A DNA stretch of 49,089 bases from the NCBI RefSeq assembly GCF_900163655.1, contig NZ_FWFG01000027.1, forward strand, positions 1 to 49,089. The letters run 5' to 3'. The translations under genes and the position numbers were made by a program. The notes beneath the pieces were generated by a model that was not told the DNA's origin, did no database searches, and worked only from the letters and a program-made list of their open reading frames with translations. Origin of the DNA: Brachybacterium nesterenkovii (GTDB lineage: Bacteria > Actinomycetota > Actinomycetes > Actinomycetales > Dermabacteraceae). Positions 6,295 to 14,404 of this stretch are shown here, piece by piece. Every line of letters begins with the position of its first letter. The stretch's first letter is position 1.

Positions 6295-8680
6295 CCCGAC
6301 CGCGCCGAGCGCACCGTCGGCTGAAGCGGCCCGGGGCCATCGGGCGTTGCCCGCGCTGCGGCTGGACCATGTCCTCCACACGGGCTTCGGCGGCGACCGC
6401 ACCGGCCCCCTCCGGCGCGCCGAGCACGCCGACCTCGTCGATGCCTGGCTGGTCGAGCGCTGGGTCGAGGCCGGAGCGCCCGCGCAGGGAGCGGCGCTCG
6501 CCGCGATCGGCTCCCTCGGCCGCCGCGACCTGGGGCCCGCGAGCGACCTCGATCTCGTGCTGCTCGTCGATCCCGAGCGCGTGGGGGAGCGGGAGGCCGC
6601 CGCGCTCGCCGGGGCCCTGTGGTACCCGATCTGGGACTCCGGAACGTCGCTCGACCACGCGGTGCGCAGCCCCGCGCAGAACGAGGAGGTCGCCCACGAC
6701 GACCTCCGGGCGGCCATCGCCCTGCTCGACCTGCGCCTGCTCGCCGGCGACGGGGCGCTGGTCGAGGACTCCCAAGCCCGGGTGCGGCGCGTCTGGCGCA
6801 CCCAGGCGAGGCGGCGCCGCACCGAGCTGATCGACCTCGCCGAGGACCGCGCCTCCCGCTACGCCGCCCTCGCCCACTCCTCGGAGCCGAACCTGAAGTC
6901 CGACCGCGGCGGGCTGCGGGACGTGACGATGATCCGCGCGCTCGCGGGAAGCTGGCTCGCCGACCACGACCACGTCGCGGTCGACCGCGCCGCCGAGGTC
7001 CTGCTGGACGCCCGCGACGCGCTGCAGGCCGTGACCGGGCGCTCCGGCACGCGCCTGGGGCGCCCGGACCAGGACGCGGTCGCCGCGCTGTGCAGCGTCG
7101 ACGATGCCGACGACCACCTCGCCCACCTCGCGGAGGCGTCGCGGACGATCTCCTGGGAGCTGCATCGCGGGGTGCGGGCCGCCCAGGCGGCCGCGGCCCC
7201 GGGCGGCCGCGCCACCATCGGCACCGGGGCCGAGCGCCGTCCCCAGCTGACCCGGCTCGAGCACGGCGTCGTCGTCCAGGCCGGGGAGATCTCCGTGGAT
7301 CCGCGGGTCGAGGACCCGGTGCGGGAGCTGGCGGCGGTCCGGCACGCGGCGGTCACCGGTCTGCCGCTCACGGACGCGACGCTCGCCCGCCTCGCCGCGG
7401 ACCCGCCCGCCCTGCCGCTGACCGTCGCCCAGCGCGACGTCCTCGTCGACGCCCTCGCGGGCCAGCACCTGGCCGACGTCTACGAGGCCCTCGACGTCCA
7501 CGGCATCGTCACGGCGTGGATCCCCGCGTGGGAGGGGGTGCGCAACCGCCCGCAGCGCTCGCCCGTGCACCGCTTCACCGTCGACCGCCACCAGATCGAG
7601 ACCGTGCTCGAGGCGCAGGCGCTGCTGCCCCGCGTCGACCGGCCCGACCTGCTGCTCGTCGCCGCCCTGCTGCACGACCTCGGCAAGCGCGCCGGAGCCC
7701 GCGACCATGCCCGCGAGGGGGCGCCGCTCGCCCGCGAGGCGGCCCTCGGGCTCGGCTTCTCCGACGCGGATGCCGCCATCGTCGCCGATCTCGTGCGCGA
7801 GCACCTCACGCTGGTGGAGACCGCCACGGGGCGGGACCCCTCGGATCCGGCGACGCTCGCGGCCCTGCTCGAGGCCATCGGCGGCGACGCGCGTCGACTC
7901 GAGCTGCTGCGCGCGCTCACCGAGGCCGATGCCCGCGCCGCCGGGCCCGCCGCCTGGTCCACCTGGCGCGCCTCGCTCGTCGACCACCTGACGGACCGGG
8001 CCCGGGCCTCGCTGGCGGGCTCCCTGGGCGGCCCCCAGGAGTTCCTCGCCCCCCAGCCGGCCGTCGAGCGCGCAGTGCTGGAGGCCGTGCGGCGCACCGG
8101 CGCCGCCCAGGTGCTCTACCCGGCGCCGACGGGGGAGGGCCACGTCTCGCAGATCTGCCTCGGCGCCCCCGACGCCCCGGGCGTGTTCGCCGCGATGGCC
8201 CGCGTGCTCGCGCGTCACCGCATCGACGTGCGCTCCGCCGTCGTCTCCACGATCGACGGCGTGGCCGTGGACACCTGGTGGGTCAACGGGCGCCCCGCGG
8301 ACCTGCCCCATCCCACGGCGCTGCGCTCCGCCCTGGCCCGGGAGATCGCGCGGCGCACCGACCCGGCCGCGCGCGTCCTCGACGTCCCGCCCGGCGCCCC
8401 GGCCCGCACCAGCGAGGAGATCCCCGTGGTCACCCTCCTGCCGGGGGCCTCCGACGGGGCCACCGTCATCCAGGTCAACGCCGCCAACCGGCCGAGCCTG
8501 CTGGCGGACGTCGCCGAGATGATCACGGCCCACCGCCTGAACGTCCGCAGCGCGCACGTCGTCACCCTCGGACGCCGCGCCGTCGACGTGCTCTACGTGA
8601 CCGACGCGAAAGGCCGCGAGCTCGAGGCCCCCGTCGTCGGACGTCTCATCTCTGCGCTCATGGACGCCGCCTCCGCCTGA
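6284..8680 (+). CDS. glnD: PII uridylyl/adenylyltransferase
   Basis: Modifies and demodifies the T-loop tyrosine of PII according to nitrogen status. It has 798 residues in the usual GlnD order. The nucleotidyltransferase domain has GSLGRRDLGPASDLDLVLL (76-94). It is followed by the GlnD-type helical region with EPNLKSDRGGLRDV, an HD domain with LLVAALLHDLGKRAGARDH, and two C-terminal ACT domains (VFAAMARVLARHRIDVRSA, and LLADVAEMITAHRLNVRSAH). GTG 6284 overlaps the glnB end by 11 bases and sits after GAGGAAGG. Tandem repeats start at its stop codon. Confidence 0.95.
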   Translation: MRSDPTAPSAPSAEAARGHRALPALRLDHVLHTGFGGDRTGPLRRAEHADLVDAWLVERWVEAGAPAQGAALAAIGSLGRRDLGPASDLDLVLLVDPERVGEREAAALAGALWYPIWDSGTSLDHAVRSPAQNEEVAHDDLRAAIALLDLRLLAGDGALVEDSQARVRRVWRTQARRRRTELIDLAEDRASRYAALAHSSEPNLKSDRGGLRDVTMIRALAGSWLADHDHVAVDRAAEVLLDARDALQAVTGRSGTRLGRPDQDAVAALCSVDDADDHLAHLAEASRTISWELHRGVRAAQAAAAPGGRATIGTGAERRPQLTRLEHGVVVQAGEISVDPRVEDPVRELAAVRHAAVTGLPLTDATLARLAADPPALPLTVAQRDVLVDALAGQHLADVYEALDVHGIVTAWIPAWEGVRNRPQRSPVHRFTVDRHQIETVLEAQALLPRVDRPDLLLVAALLHDLGKRAGARDHAREGAPLAREAALGLGFSDADAAIVADLVREHLTLVETATGRDPSDPATLAALLEAIGGDARRLELLRALTEADARAAGPAAWSTWRASLVDHLTDRARASLAGSLGGPQEFLAPQPAVERAVLEAVRRTGAAQVLYPAPTGEGHVSQICLGAPDAPGVFAAMARVLARHRIDVRSAVVSTIDGVAVDTWWVNGRPADLPHPTALRSALAREIARRTDPAARVLDVPPGAPARTSEEIPVVTLLPGASDGATVIQVNAANRPSLLADVAEMITAHRLNVRSAHVVTLGRRAVDVLYVTDAKGRELEAPVVGRLISALMDAASA

Positions 8681-8770
8681 CCCCTCCGCCCGACCCTTCC
8701 GACTGCCTCCTGCTTGGCCCCTCCGCCTGACCATTCCGCCTTCCTCCTGGCTGGCCTCTCCGCCTGCCCC
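8669..8770. repeat. Degenerate repeats at and after the glnD stop codon
   Basis: CTCCGCCTGACC, which contains the glnD TGA, occurs at 8671 and 8721 and in altered form at 8758. A CCTCCTG-type phrase ending in GGCC recurs at 8706 and 8743. The units are imperfect, about 37-50 bp apart. The rest of 8771-8851 shows only a weak 6-bp hairpin (8781-8797). Confidence 0.6.
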
Positions 8771-8780
8771 CTCCGTCGAA

Positions 8781-8797
8781 CGCCGCACAGCGCGGCG
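8781..8797 (+). terminator. Weak hairpin between glnD and ffh
   Basis: CGCCGC (8781-8786) and GCGGCG (8792-8797) around ACAGC. No U-tract. It could end the amt-glnB-glnD transcript, but a 6-bp stem is common by chance at this base composition. Confidence 0.25.
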
Positions 8798-8851
8798 AGG
8801 CCTCGCCCACACGGCGCAGCGGTGGGCCGGGGGAGGGCGCGCGGCGCTGGC

Positions 8852-8857
8852 TAGACT
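8852..8857 (+). promoter_or_regulatory. Putative -10 element of ffh
   Basis: TAGACT, 33 bases before the ffh GTG; identical to the hexamers before ftsY and rpsB. Confidence 0.5.
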
Positions 8858-8890
8858 GGTGCGGTTCCGACACCAAGGGGAAGCGCAGAC

Positions 8891-10477
8891 GTGTTCAACA
8901 ACCTCTCCGATCGCATCACCGCGTCCCTCAAGGGGCTGCGCGGCCACGGCCGCCTGTCCGAGGCCGACGTCGACAAGACCATCCGCGAGATCCGGCGCGC
9001 CCTGCTCGACGCCGACGTCGCGGTTCCGGTCGTCCGCGAGTTCACGGGGAAGGTGCGCGAGCGCGCCCTGGGCGAGGAGGTCTCCAAGGCCCTGAACCCG
9101 GCCCAGCAGGTCGTCAAGATCGTCCACGACGAGCTGATCCAGGTGCTCGGCGGCGCGACCGGCGAGCTGCACTGGTCCAAGAACCCGCCCACCGTGATCA
9201 TGCTCGCGGGCCTCCAGGGCGCCGGCAAGACCACGCTCGCGGGCAAGCTCGCGAAGTGGATGAAGGACCAGGGCCACACGCCGATGCTGGTCGCGGCGGA
9301 CCTCCAGCGCCCCAACGCCGTCACCCAGCTGCAGATCGTCGGCGAGCGCGCGGGCGTGCCCGTCTTCGCGCCCGAGCCCGGAAACGGCGTCGGCAACCCG
9401 GTGCTGGTGGCGATGAACGGCGTCTCGAACGCCCAGTTCCAGCAGCACGACGTGGTGATCGTCGATACCGCCGGCCGCCTCGGCGTCGACGAGGAGATGA
9501 TGCAGCAGGCGCGGGACATCCGCGACGCGATCCATCCCCACGACACCCTGTTCGTCGTCGACGCGATGATCGGCCAGGACGCCGCGCGCGTGGCCGAGGC
9601 CTTCCGCGACGGCGTCGGCTTCACCGGCGTGGTGCTGTCCAAGCTCGACGGCGACGCCCGCGGCGGCGCCGCCCTGTCGATCACGGGCGTGACCGAGCGC
9701 CCCATCCTGTTCGCCTCGACCGGCGAGCAGCTGGGCGACTTCGAGCGCTTCCACCCGGACCGCATGGCCGGGCGCATCCTCGACATGGGCGACGTCATGT
9801 CGCTCATCGAGCAGGCCGAGCGGACGTTCGACCAGGCCCAGGCCGAGAAGATGGCGGGGAAGCTCGCGAGCGGAGAGGACTTCACGCTCGACGACTTCCT
9901 GACGCAGATGCAGCAGCTCAAGAACATGGGCAGCCTCAAGAAGATGCTCGGGATGCTCCCGAACATGGGGCAGTACCGCGAGCAGCTCGAGAGCTTCGAC
10001 GAATCCTCGATCGGCCGCATCGAGGCGATGATCCAGTCGATGACGCCCGCCGAGCGCCGCGACCCCAAGCTCATCAACGGCTCGCGCCGCGCCCGCATTG
10101 CCAAGGGCTCCGGCACGAGCGTCGGCGAGATCAACCAGCTGCTCGAGCGCTTCAAGCAGGCCCAGCAGATGATGCGCTCCATGGGCGGCGGCATGCCGGG
10201 GATGCCGGGCATGCCGGGCGCCGGTTTCGGCAAGAAGAGCCGCGGGCGCCAGGCGCCGCAGGGCCCCAAGAAGAAGGCCAAGTCGAAGAACCCCGCCAAG
10301 GCCGCGCGCGAGCTCGCCGAGGCGGAGAAGAAGGCGCAGGAGTCCAAGGGCTCCGCGTTCGGCGGCGGCCAGGTCCCGCAGGGCGGCCACTTCGGCGGCG
10401 GCCAGATGCCCGACCTCTCCGACATCGACCCGAACCAGCTGCCCAAGGAGCTGCGGGGGATGTTCGGCGGGCGCTGA
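8891..10477 (+). CDS. ffh: Signal recognition particle protein Ffh
   Basis: The SRP54 GTPase that binds signal sequences and 4.5S RNA and docks with FtsY. It has 528 residues, with an N domain followed by a G domain containing GLQGAGKTT (107-115), DLQRPNAV, DTAGRLGVDEEMM and SKLDGDARGG. The methionine-rich M domain includes KKMLGMLPNM and the RNA-binding stretch SRRARIAKGSG, then MMRSMGGGMPGMPGMPG. The tail is Lys/Gly-rich. It starts with GTG after AAGGGGAAG. In the final position, CGGCGGGCGCTGAC including the stop is copied 24 bases downstream, beginning a tandem array. Confidence 0.97.
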   Translation: MFNNLSDRITASLKGLRGHGRLSEADVDKTIREIRRALLDADVAVPVVREFTGKVRERALGEEVSKALNPAQQVVKIVHDELIQVLGGATGELHWSKNPPTVIMLAGLQGAGKTTLAGKLAKWMKDQGHTPMLVAADLQRPNAVTQLQIVGERAGVPVFAPEPGNGVGNPVLVAMNGVSNAQFQQHDVVIVDTAGRLGVDEEMMQQARDIRDAIHPHDTLFVVDAMIGQDAARVAEAFRDGVGFTGVVLSKLDGDARGGAALSITGVTERPILFASTGEQLGDFERFHPDRMAGRILDMGDVMSLIEQAERTFDQAQAEKMAGKLASGEDFTLDDFLTQMQQLKNMGSLKKMLGMLPNMGQYREQLESFDESSIGRIEAMIQSMTPAERRDPKLINGSRRARIAKGSGTSVGEINQLLERFKQAQQMMRSMGGGMPGMPGMPGAGFGKKSRGRQAPQGPKKKAKSKNPAKAARELAEAEKKAQESKGSAFGGGQVPQGGHFGGGQMPDLSDIDPNQLPKELRGMFGGR

Positions 10478-10674
10478 CTTTCCTGCGCCGGCGGGCGCTG
10501 ACCCGGCGGTCTGCCGCCCGCGGGCGCTGGCCCTCCTGCGCCGGCGGGCGTTGCCCCTCCTGCGCCGGCGGGCGTTGCCCCTCTGCGCCAGCGGGCGTTG
10601 CCCCTTCCGCGTCGGTGGACGCTGACCGTCCCGCTTCATTGGGCGCTAGCCCTCCTGCGTCGGCGGCGTGCCCC
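10465..10674. repeat. 24-bp tandem array seeded on the ffh stop codon
   Basis: About eight decaying units of a 24-bp phrase, roughly TCCTGCGCCGGCGGGCGTTG plus CCCC. Units start near 10481, 10505 (longer), 10534, 10558, 10582, 10605, 10629 and 10653; 10534-10557 and 10558-10581 are identical. The 14-mer CGGCGGGCGCTGAC at the very end of ffh (10465-10478) recurs exactly one unit later (10489-10502). Confidence 0.8.
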
Positions 10675-10774
10675 GCGGTGGGCAGCGGCGCGGGTGGGTC
10701 GGCGGTGTGCTCCCGTGGGGGCGGTGCCGGTTCCGGGATGATGCCCCTCGCGGTGCCGCGTGGGATGAGAACCT

Positions 10775-10838
10775 CGAAATGAGCCGTTCAGACGGCTCAC
10801 TTCGTGTGTCTCGCGGCCCGAAATGGCTCATTTCCGCG
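10775..10838. repeat. Palindromic element A, upstream of the DUF559 gene
   Basis: A 64-bp element built from two inverted repeats. The first is TGAGCCGT (10780-10787), loop TCAG, ACGGCTCA (10792-10799), extended after one mismatch by CGAA/TTCG to a 12-bp stem. A spacer with TGTGTCTCG follows. The second is GAAATG-GCT-CATTTC (10820-10834). A gap-free related copy (element B, 11890-11953) lies on the other side of the gene, matching at about 44 of 64 positions by hand count. It may be a dispersed repeat, a structured RNA or an operator. Confidence 0.6.
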
Positions 10839-10934
10839 TTCTGGTCAGATCCGACCAGGCCGCCAACGCTTCCTCCCCACGCCGACTTCTCCACCGGGCC
10901 TCCCGATCGAGCGCGGCTCCGGGTCTGCACCGCC

Positions 10935-10940
10935 TAGCGT
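10935..10940 (+). promoter_or_regulatory. Putative -10 element of the DUF559 gene (leaderless type)
   Basis: TAGCGT, six bases before the ATG at 10947. The methyltransferase gene at 38237 (minus strand) has the same hexamer at a seven-base distance. Confidence 0.45.
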
Positions 10941-10946
10941 CCGGGC

Positions 10947-11840
10947 ATGGCCTTGCACGCTGACGATCTGGAACCCGGGCGCGTGTACACCCGTGCGGAC
11001 CTCCTCGAGCGCGGCGCGCACTCGCGTCTGTTCACCTCGGGCACCCTCCTCCGGGTGCTCCCCGGCTGCTACACCCGCGCCGACGCCCCGGCATCGCTGC
11101 ACGAGATCGCCCGCGTCCTCCAGGTGCGCCGGATGCCCGGTGCGACGATCAGCCACGAGAGCGCGGCCGAGCTGCTGGGGCTCCCGCTGCCGATGCATCT
11201 CACCCGTGCAGGCGGCGCGCTGATCCACTGCCGAAGCGGTGCCGGCGGGCGGGTGAGGCGCGGCCGCCTCGTGCATGCCCACCCGTCGGACCCGCCGCTG
11301 CGCTATCGCGTCCGCGGTCTCCTCGTCTCGCATCCGGTGGTCGTCCTCCAGGAGCTCACGGCGCGGATGACGCACAACGAGAGGGTCATCGCCCTCGATG
11401 CCCTTGCGGGTCGGGGGACCGCGATCCCGCAGATGCCGCTCGCTCGGATCCGGGAGGTGGCCGCCGACCTGCAGGGCCGTGGAGCGCAGCGCGTCCGCGA
11501 TGCGGCCGGCGATGCCCGCGAGCGCGTGTGGTCACCGATGGAGACCCGCACGCGGCTGCTCCTCGTCCGGGCCGGGTACCCGGAGCCGACGCCGAACCTC
11601 GAGGTGCGCGATCCGCTCACGGGATCGCTCGTGATCCTGGATCTCGCCTTCCCTGTCCTCCGGGTCGCCATCGAGTACGACGGCGATCAGCATCGTGTCG
11701 ACCGTGCGCAGTGGCGGCGCGACAGGCACAAGGACGAGATGCTGCACCGGCTCGGCTGGGTCATCCTGCGGATCACCGCCGATGATCTACGGGTCCCGGA
11801 TGCGTTCTTCCTGCGCCTGTCCGCGGCGCTCGAGCGGTGA
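10947..11840 (+). CDS. AbiEi-like / DUF559 PD-(D/E)XK nuclease-fold protein
   Basis: A 297-residue protein. The N-terminal part (residues about 10-60) resembles the winged-helix AbiEi antitoxin domain (RVYTRADLLERGAHSRL, LLRVLPGCYTR). The C-terminal part (about 195-295) is a DUF559/Vsr-like restriction-endonuclease fold: Glu199 in SPMETR, Asp232, then AIEYDGDQH with Glu243 and His249, Asp259, and GWVILRITADDL. Such genes are abundant in actinobacteria and often labelled type IV toxin-antitoxin antitoxin. No AbiEii toxin is present here. Palindromic elements A and B flank it, and it sits between ffh and rpsP, usually close neighbours, which suggests insertion. Substrate and role are unknown. 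Confidence 0.8.
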   Translation: MALHADDLEPGRVYTRADLLERGAHSRLFTSGTLLRVLPGCYTRADAPASLHEIARVLQVRRMPGATISHESAAELLGLPLPMHLTRAGGALIHCRSGAGGRVRRGRLVHAHPSDPPLRYRVRGLLVSHPVVVLQELTARMTHNERVIALDALAGRGTAIPQMPLARIREVAADLQGRGAQRVRDAAGDARERVWSPMETRTRLLLVRAGYPEPTPNLEVRDPLTGSLVILDLAFPVLRVAIEYDGDQHRVDRAQWRRDRHKDEMLHRLGWVILRITADDLRVPDAFFLRLSAALER

Positions 11841-11889
11841 CCGGAGGGGTGGAGGAACCGGCGTTCGCTCGGTCCCTCGCCGAGATCGT

Positions 11890-11953
11890 CGAAATGTGCC
11901 ACTTCTGCGGCTCGTTTCCTGTGTCTCGAGGCGCTGTTCGGCTCGTTTCGTCG
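11890..11953. repeat. Palindromic element B, downstream of the DUF559 gene
   Basis: In the same orientation and register as element A. Shared blocks are CGAAATG, CGGCTC, TTC, TGTGTCTCG and GGCTC-N-TTTC. The inverted-repeat pairing is weaker here than in A. It lies in the 302-bp gap (11841-12142) before the amidohydrolase, which otherwise holds only that gene's promoter. Confidence 0.6.
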
Positions 11954-12130
11954 ATCTCGTCGTCGGGGCAGACGGGGGGTGCGGCGTGGCGAGTCGTCAG
12001 CCGTCGCGAGAGGGGGACGCTGGTGCTGGTGCTTCCTCCTCTGCGGTATGGCGGCGCCCTGCGGTCTCGATCGAGGTGGGGGCGCCCGCCTGGGGCGGCG
12101 CATGCCCTGGTCGCGAGCGGGGCACGATGG

Positions 12131-12136
12131 GAGACT
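12131..12136 (+). promoter_or_regulatory. Putative -10 element of the amidohydrolase gene (leaderless type)
   Basis: GAGACT followed by six bases and ATG 12143. The xerC promoter at 23510 has the same hexamer and spacing. Confidence 0.45.
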
Positions 12137-12142
12137 GGCCCG

Positions 12143-13423
12143 ATGGACGACACGTCGACGGCGACCACGCCCGCCGCCCCTGGTCCCGAGGACCTGCCCG
12201 CAACCGCATACGGTCCCGAGGACCTGTCCGCCCATGTCGCCGCCTCCCGCCGCCGCGCGACCGAGGCCCCATACTCCGCGCCGGATCCGACAGGCGGGCC
12301 CGTCGTCCACCTGACCGGGCCGATCATCATCGGCCCCGATGCGGAGCTGCCCGAGGCCTGGGTGGTCGACGGGCGGATCCGCCATGAGCGCCCCGACCTG
12401 CCCGCGGGCGCCGAGGTGCGCCGCATCGACGGTTTCGTCGTCCCCGGTCTCGCGGACCTCCACTGCCACATCGGCATCGGCGACGACGGGCGCGGCACGA
12501 GCCTCGCCGAGGCCCGCGCCCAGGCGCGCACCGACCTGGCCACGGGCGTGACCCTCATCCGCGATGCCGGCTCGATCATCGACACGAGCCCGCTCCAGGC
12601 CGAGCCGGGCCTGCCGCGGATCATCCGCCACGGCCGCCATGTCGCCCGCACCCGGCGCTACCTCATCGGCTATGCCCACGAGGTCGAGCCCGAGGAGCTG
12701 GCCGACGCCGTCGCCGCCCAGGCCGACGCCTCGGACGGCTGGGTCAAGCTCGTGGCCGACTGGATCGACCGCGGCGCCGGCGACCTCACGCCGACCTTCG
12801 ACGGCCCCGCCTTCGCCCGCGCCGCGTCGGCAGCCCACGAGCACGGCGCCCGGATCACGGCGCACACCTTCGCCGAGGACACGCTGCCGCTGCTGCTCGA
12901 CGCCGGCTTCGACTGCCTCGAGCACGCGACGGGCCTGACCGACGAGACGATCGCGCGAGCGGCCGCCGCCGGTGTCCCCGTCGTCACGACCCTCGTGAAC
13001 GTCGGGCATTTCGAGGACTACGCCGTCCAGGGCGAGGCCAAGTTCCCCGACTACGCGGCGCACATGCGACGCCTGCGGGAGCGGCGGTACGAGCGGACCC
13101 GGGACGCCCACGACGCCGGGATCCGCCTCCTGGTCGGCACCGACGCCGGGGGAGTGCTCGGCCACGGGATCGTCCACGACGAGCTCGACGAGATCGCCGC
13201 CTGCGGCATCGATCCGCTCGGAGTCCTCGATGCCGCGATCTGGGGGCCCCGGGAGCTCCTCAGCGCGCCCGGCCTCGAGGACGGCTCCCCGGCGGACCTC
13301 GTGGTGGTCGAGCAGGACCCGCGGACCGACCACCGGGCGCTGCGGGAACCGGGGATCGTGATGGTCGCAGGACGGATCGCCGTCGAAGCCGGGGCGATGG
13401 CAGGGCTGCGGACGGGACGATGA
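12143..13423 (+). CDS. Amidohydrolase family protein (metal-dependent, imidazolonepropionase/prolidase-like)
   Basis: A 426-residue TIM-barrel hydrolase. Metal ligands are visible: His107 and His109 in LHCHIGIG, the bridging lysine in DGWVKLVADW, the histidine in ARITAHTF, the histidine in CLEHATGL, and the aspartate in VGTDAGG. The C-terminal beta segment (PADLVVVEQDP) completes the composite domain. Substrate cannot be told from sequence; related enzymes cleave Xaa-Pro or cyclic amide bonds. The frame is open from 11837, but the region before 12143 is element B and promoter DNA. The N-terminus contains a small in-frame duplication (GPEDL twice). Confidence 0.88.
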   Translation: MDDTSTATTPAAPGPEDLPATAYGPEDLSAHVAASRRRATEAPYSAPDPTGGPVVHLTGPIIIGPDAELPEAWVVDGRIRHERPDLPAGAEVRRIDGFVVPGLADLHCHIGIGDDGRGTSLAEARAQARTDLATGVTLIRDAGSIIDTSPLQAEPGLPRIIRHGRHVARTRRYLIGYAHEVEPEELADAVAAQADASDGWVKLVADWIDRGAGDLTPTFDGPAFARAASAAHEHGARITAHTFAEDTLPLLLDAGFDCLEHATGLTDETIARAAAAGVPVVTTLVNVGHFEDYAVQGEAKFPDYAAHMRRLRERRYERTRDAHDAGIRLLVGTDAGGVLGHGIVHDELDEIAACGIDPLGVLDAAIWGPRELLSAPGLEDGSPADLVVVEQDPRTDHRALREPGIVMVAGRIAVEAGAMAGLRTGR

Positions 13424-13437
13424 CCGAGGAGGGGACG

Positions 13438-14105
13438 ATGCACGAGGCACTGGCGCGGATCGCTGAGCAGATCGAGGGGACGCGCTTCCCGACGGCCCGC
13501 GATGCGAACCGTACCGTCCGGCTGATGTCGACGCCTGGTGCGATGCCATGGCCGATCGTCTGCGCAGTGCCGGCCCCGCGGACCGCGAGGAGCTCTCCGC
13601 TCATGCCCGCGACGCGCGCTTCGCGACCATGGGCTTCGGGCGCGGCTACGCATGCGAGGACGTCGACCTGTTCCTGAACGGTGTCGTCGTCGGCATCGCC
13701 GAGGCCGTGTCGCCGGCGGCCGAGGCTGGGGCCGGGGTGGGGTCTGCGGCCGAGCCGGCAGCGTTCGCCGAGTCGTTCCCGGAGGTAGACGCCGCGGGGC
13801 CGCCCGTCGTGGACGAGACACCGACCTCGCGGGTGGCGGCGATCCTGGACGAGGCGTTCCCCGCTCCGATCGGCGAGGACGACTACGAGGTCGCGGACAT
13901 CGAGGCCGTCGTGGCCGAGGTCCGCACGGCGCTCGCCGGGGGAAGGGAGGAGGCCGATCGCTGCGTCGCCGCCCTCGCCGCCCTGACCGCGGCACGACCC
14001 CGACAGGCCGCCCCCGGCATCGGCGGCTGGGACCGCGAGCGGGTCGACGCGGCGCTCATCGCCGTCGCCGAGCAGCTCCGCAGCGGCGCCGAGCGAGCGG
14101 GCTGA
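13438..14105 (+). pseudogene. DivIVA-motif protein gene interrupted by a one-base frameshift
   Basis: Frame 1 from ATG 13438 (after GAGGAGGGG) reads MHEALARIAEQIEGTRFPTA and then leaves the family pattern. Frame 3 resumes at about 13506 with [15 protein letters not shown] and a second motif, [13 protein letters not shown]. Both are DivIVA-type N-terminal motifs (RFPTAR, then Y-x-x-x-x-V-D-x-F/W). Adding one base at about 13504-13506 would join them through [12 protein letters not shown]. The corrected protein would have about 222 residues with an Ala/Val-rich acidic C-terminal half. As written, the downstream part could start only at ATG 13548. Either a recent pseudogene or a sequencing error. 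A related intact gene lies at 32110. Confidence 0.65.
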
Positions 14106-14126
14106 GACACTCCATCCGTCGGCAGC

Positions 14127-14174
14127 GCCCCGTCGCCCCGTCGCCCCGTCGCCCCGTCGCCCCGTCGCGCCGTC
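14127..14174. repeat. 8-bp tandem repeat, six units
   Basis: Five exact copies of GCCCCGTC and one variant (GCGCCGTC), 21 bases after the stop of the DivIVA-motif gene. A slippage-prone run in the 299-bp gap before rpsP. Confidence 0.85.
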
Positions 14175-14270
14175 CATCGCTCCGTGCCACCGCGGCCCGG
14201 GCGGTGTGGAGCGGGGCACATCACGCAGTGAGCCCGGGGCGAGCGTCTGGCACCCCCGCCGCGGCCCTGG

Positions 14271-14276
14271 CATACT
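14271..14276 (+). promoter_or_regulatory. Putative -10 element of the rpsP operon
   Basis: CATACT, about 130 bases upstream of rpsP. No clear -35. It would give a leader of about 120 nt in which I recognise no known RNA motif. Confidence 0.35.
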
Positions 14277-14404
14277 GGTCGGCTGTATGCGTCCTGGCCG
14301 GCCCTCTACCCGCCGGGACGCGGCACCCCGAGCATCGACAGCGCCCGCATGACCCCACAGGCAGCGTCGAGGCTCACCCGAACATCTCCGAAGGAGCGCC
14401 ACAC

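Noticed and set aside
6131-10639. A 1502-codon open frame on the minus strand over glnD and ffh, and others of similar length (33562-37032, 2114-4546)
   Set aside because: These are shadows of real genes in very GC-rich DNA, where stop codons are rare in the other frames. They are rich in Arg, Gly, Ala, Pro and Ser, match no family, and lie opposite clearly identified proteins.
10481-10674. The regular repeats after ffh as a CRISPR array
   Set aside because: Units are 24 bp and directly abutting, with no unique spacers, no cas genes and progressive decay.
10947-11840. A complete type IV toxin-antitoxin (AbiEi/AbiEii) pair
   Set aside because: Only the AbiEi-like domain is present, fused to a DUF559 domain. 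The next gene is an amidohydrolase, not an AbiEii nucleotidyltransferase toxin.
14127-14174. The GCCCCGTC run as a set of operator sites
   Set aside because: Contiguous exact 8-bp copies are better explained by replication slippage; there is no dyad symmetry.
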